Part shown: piece by piece, positions 31,949 to 34,042 of the stretch
How the letters are laid out: each line of letters begins with the position of its first letter
Numbering within the stretch: position 1 is the first letter of the stretch
Assembly: GCA_910585995.1 (NCBI GenBank)
Contig: CAJUGG010000086.1
Span: 1 to 34,042 of the forward strand
From: an uncultured Lachnospiraceae bacterium
GTDB lineage: Bacteria; Bacillota; Clostridia; Lachnospirales; Lachnospiraceae
Direction of reading: 5' to 3'
DNA length: 34,042 nucleotides
Program-made: the position numbers and the translations under genes
The notes under the pieces: generated by a model
Seen by the model: the letters and a program-made list of their open reading frames with translations, nothing else
Told to the model about the DNA's origin: nothing
Database searches by the model: none

Positions 31949-32006
31949 TTGACAGAACCTCCATAAGATGCTATTATCATTTTTGAAATCCGAGTAAAAT
32001 ACTCGG
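31949..32006 (+). promoter_or_regulatory. iscR promoter and Rrf2-type operator
   Basis: TTGACA (31949-31954), 17-bp spacer and TATTAT (31972-31977) form the promoter. CCGAGTAAAATACTCGG (31990-32006) is a perfect palindrome placed over the transcription start region. The position fits autorepression by the IscR-like protein encoded next. Confidence 0.88.
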
Positions 32007-32048
32007 AATTAAACAACACAGGAGTAAAGCAGGATATGGGGGAATGGA

Positions 32049-32513
32049 ATGAAACTGTCAACAAAAGGAAGATATGGTCTTCGCGCGATGGTTGATCTAG
32101 TGCTGCACAGTAAGACAGAGCCAGTGTCCATTGCCAGTATTGCAGCTAGGCAGGAGATATCGGAGAGGTATTTAGAACAGCTGATTGCCAGGCTTCGCAA
32201 GGCGGGTATCGTTACCAGCGTGCGGGGGGCAGGAGGAGGATATATTCCAAGCCGCAAGGCAGAAGAGATCTCCGTGGGAGATGTGCTTCGCGCACTCGAA
32301 GGCAATCTGGACCCGGTGGAGTGTCCGGGACTTTTGGAAGAAAATGGATGTAATGGCGCAGATGTATGTGTGACAAAATATGTATGGAAACGGATCAATG
32401 ACAGTATTAACCGTACAGTGGACGAGATCAAATTAAGTGATTTGGTAAAAGAAAGTGAGAAGGTACAGAGGAAAAAGCAAACCCCTGTATCATGTTGTGA
32501 GAAAAAGGAGTGA
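32049..32513 (+). CDS. iscR: Rrf2-family regulator IscR
   Basis: A 154-residue transcription factor beginning MKLSTKGRYGLRAMVDL, the family hallmark, with a winged helix (ISERYLEQLIARLRKAGIVT) and wing (VRGAGGGY). Three cysteines in CPGLLEENGCNGADVC match the iron-sulfur-binding cluster of IscR. The C-terminal tail has an extra CC pair. It precedes the cysteine desulfurase gene by six bases, so it senses and controls iron-sulfur cluster supply, probably through the palindrome at 31990-32006. Confidence 0.93.
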   Translation: MKLSTKGRYGLRAMVDLVLHSKTEPVSIASIAARQEISERYLEQLIARLRKAGIVTSVRGAGGGYIPSRKAEEISVGDVLRALEGNLDPVECPGLLEENGCNGADVCVTKYVWKRINDSINRTVDEIKLSDLVKESEKVQRKKQTPVSCCEKKE

Positions 32514-32519
32514 TAGGAC

Positions 32520-33707
32520 ATGGGTGAAGAGAAGAAGATCATCTATCTGGACAACGCGGCCACTACTAGGACGGCACCAGAGGTAGTGGAAGCGATGCTT
32601 CCTTATTTTACAGAATTATATGGAAATCCGTCGAGTGTCTACAGTTTTTCCCAGAAGAGCAAAGAAGCGATTACAGCGGCAAGGGAGACGATTGCCGCGT
32701 CTCTGGGGGCAAAGACGGAGGAGATCTATTTTACAGCCGGAGGAAGTGAGGCGGATAACTGGGCGCTGAAGGCAGCAGCAGAAGCATATCGTTCCAAAGG
32801 AAATCATATCATCACCACCAAGATTGAACACCATGCCATCCTGCACACCGGAGAGTGGCTGGAAAAACATGGGTTTGAGGTGACATGGCTTGAGGTGGAT
32901 GAGTATGGTACAGTCAAGTTAGAAGAGTTAAAGAAAGCCATCCGGCCGACGACGATCCTGATCAGTGTGATGTTTGCCAACAATGAGATCGGGACAATTC
33001 AGCCCATCAAGGAGATCGGAGCTATTGCCAGAGAGCATGGGATCTTATTTCACACAGATGCAGTGCAGGCCTATGGACAGCTTCCAATTCAGGTGGATGA
33101 GCTGCATATTGACATGTTAAGTTCCAGTGCGCACAAGTTAAATGGGCCAAAAGGGATTGGATTTCTCTATATCCGCAAAGGGGTAAAGATCCGAAGCTTT
33201 GTACATGGAGGCGCACAGGAGCGCAAGCGCCGGGCAGGTACGGAAAATGTGCCGGGAATCGTCGGTTATGGAGCGGCTGCGGCGCGGGCCATGAGGACGA
33301 TGGAGGAGCGGACGCAGAAGGAGAGGGAGCTTAGAGATTATTTGATTGACAGGGTGTTGAGAGAAGTGCCTTATACCAGGCTGAATGGACATCCGAGTAA
33401 TCGATTGCCGAATAATGCGAATTTTAGCTTTCAGTTTATAGAAGGGGAATCTCTTTTGATTATGCTGGATATGGACGGGATCTGCGGATCGAGTGGGTCA
33501 GCCTGTACGTCAGGATCGTTAGATCCGTCACATGTGTTGCTGGCGATTGGACTGCCGCATGAGATTGCGCATGGGTCGCTGAGACTGACGTTGAGCGAGG
33601 AGACAACGAAAGAGGAGATTGATTATGTGGTGGAGTCTATCAAAAAGATAGTAGATAAACTAAGGCAGATGTCGCCGTTGTATGAAGACTTTACGCGCCC
33701 ACAATGA
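32520..33707 (+). CDS. iscS: Cysteine desulfurase IscS/NifS
   Basis: A 395-residue pyridoxal-phosphate enzyme that takes sulfur from cysteine for iron-sulfur clusters and tRNA thiolation. YLDNAATTRTAPEVVEAM, FTAGGSEADNWAL, HTDAVQAYGQ and SSSAHKLNGPKGIGFLY (with the cofactor-binding lysine) are in place. GSSGSACTSGSLDPSHVLLA holds the mobile-loop cysteine that carries persulfide. Length is typical of the NifS-like group. The scaffold gene iscU/nifU, often next, is not seen before the right edge; a large hairpin follows the stop. Confidence 0.96.
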   Translation: MGEEKKIIYLDNAATTRTAPEVVEAMLPYFTELYGNPSSVYSFSQKSKEAITAARETIAASLGAKTEEIYFTAGGSEADNWALKAAAEAYRSKGNHIITTKIEHHAILHTGEWLEKHGFEVTWLEVDEYGTVKLEELKKAIRPTTILISVMFANNEIGTIQPIKEIGAIAREHGILFHTDAVQAYGQLPIQVDELHIDMLSSSAHKLNGPKGIGFLYIRKGVKIRSFVHGGAQERKRRAGTENVPGIVGYGAAAARAMRTMEERTQKERELRDYLIDRVLREVPYTRLNGHPSNRLPNNANFSFQFIEGESLLIMLDMDGICGSSGSACTSGSLDPSHVLLAIGLPHEIAHGSLRLTLSEETTKEEIDYVVESIKKIVDKLRQMSPLYEDFTRPQ

Positions 33708-33714
33708 GCAGCGC

Positions 33715-33775
33715 AAAAGTCATCTGAGCAGGCGGCGTTGTGCTTGCACAAAAGACGCCTGCTCAGATGACTTTT
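33715..33775. repeat. 20-bp-arm hairpin after iscS
   Basis: AAAAGTCATCTGAGCAGGCG (33715-33734) is the exact reverse complement of 33756-33775, with a further inner TTGTGC/GCACAA stem in the loop. The right arm ends in TTTT, so it may also act as a terminator. It begins eight bases after the iscS stop. Confidence 0.85.
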
Positions 33776-33943
33776 ATGGGGCGAAGCCCCGCGACCGAGA
33801 AGGAGCGAAGCGGATTCGAGGTAGCGCGCTGCGGGCTTGGCCTGAAGGAAAAGTCGAGGCAGCGATGTGTAAGGCGCATAGGAACGACGGCTCCGCCGCA
33901 CAATGGAGCGGCCTGGCTCGACAAAGGTCTGCATAGAATGTAT
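33776..33943. other. Gene-free structured GC-rich stretch
   Basis: No convincing gene. The segment has short self-complementary pieces such as GGGGC-GAA-GCCCC (33778-33790) and GCTCCGCC near GGAGCGGC. Short open frames on both strands are basic, low-complexity and lack ribosome binding sites. It could be part of a dispersed intergenic element or a structured RNA. Confidence 0.4.
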
Positions 33944-34025
33944 CGGACAATTCACTGGTTTTGTATGTTCCAGTCGTACACGTAAACGTGTTCGCCTGGC
34001 TCATACAAAACCAGCAAATTGTCCG
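33944..34025. repeat. Nested inverted repeat at the right edge
   Basis: CGGACAATT (33944-33952) pairs with AATTGTCCG (34017-34025), and CTGGTTTTGTATG (33955-33967) pairs with CATACAAAACCAG (34002-34014), separated by a 2-nt bulge on each side. Inside, CCAG/CTGG and ACACGT/ACGTGT make further stems. The whole 82 bp can fold into one long hairpin. Confidence 0.85.
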
Positions 34026-34042
34026 CTCCAATCTACACAGCA

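Noticed and set aside
33774..34031. Open frames on both strands at the right edge
   Set aside because: They span the nested inverted repeat, which explains their similar ends; low-complexity and without ribosome binding sites.
1..34042. Insertion sequences, phage genes, tRNA or rRNA genes
   Set aside because: No transposase, phage structural gene, integrase other than XerD-like, or clear tRNA/rRNA sequence was recognised on either strand.

Overview
The window looks like a chromosome segment of a spore-forming Lachnospiraceae-type Clostridium relative. The evidence is gene order and content: recA-recX-rny-proC-spoIIM-xerD in a row, a SpoVB-type flippase, a CotH-family protein, an IscR/IscS pair, strong AGGAGG ribosome binding sites and short intergenic gaps. 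No rRNA, tRNA, CRISPR array or transposase was seen.

Region 1 (about 64-10,280) is an accessory island of unfamiliar genes, visibly richer in G+C than the rest. It holds two paralogous unknown proteins (563-2538), a putative PD-(D/E)XK nuclease-fold protein on the minus strand (2570-3763), a PPP-family phosphatase followed by a broken small gene and two related proteins with FliG-like C-termini (3977-7041), a small minus-strand protein (7116-7550), and a three-gene unit (7797-10090) encoding an unknown protein, a tandem winged-helix DNA-binding protein and a beta-CASP metallo-beta-lactamase hydrolase of the RNase J type. Four promoters in this island share one architecture: a 16-bp palindrome of the form CGTCA-N6-TGACG (two perfect, one near-perfect, one degenerate), exactly 21 bp, then an extended -10 box TGnTATnnT, with no evident -35. 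The palindrome centre falls at about -41.5, the class II activator position. I read the island as one co-regulated and possibly undescribed multi-protein system whose regulator is probably the protein at 8251-8817. Diverged copies of one terminator hairpin flank the island (91-125 and 10233-10267).

Region 2 (10,300-21,050) is housekeeping and metabolic: truA, an AI-2E-type permease, a YfbR-like HD phosphohydrolase, a PflX-type radical SAM protein, an unknown protein, galE, an EIIB-like protein lacking the usual cysteine, an ECF sigma factor with its membrane anti-sigma partner, a homocysteine S-methyltransferase-family protein, a CotH-family protein and uridine kinase.

Region 3 (21,050-34,042) is the conserved core: recA with a LexA box, recX overlapping it, rny, proC, spoIIM and a XerD-like recombinase with two unusual active-site positions. 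An RNA-repair pair follows (Rnl2-like RNA ligase plus an HD-Pnk phosphatase-kinase), then a DAHP synthase, a SpoVB-like flippase and iscR-iscS with an Rrf2-type operator. Three very long, nearly perfect hairpins without U-tracts follow xerD, the RNA-repair pair and iscS, and the right edge ends in another large nested inverted repeat.
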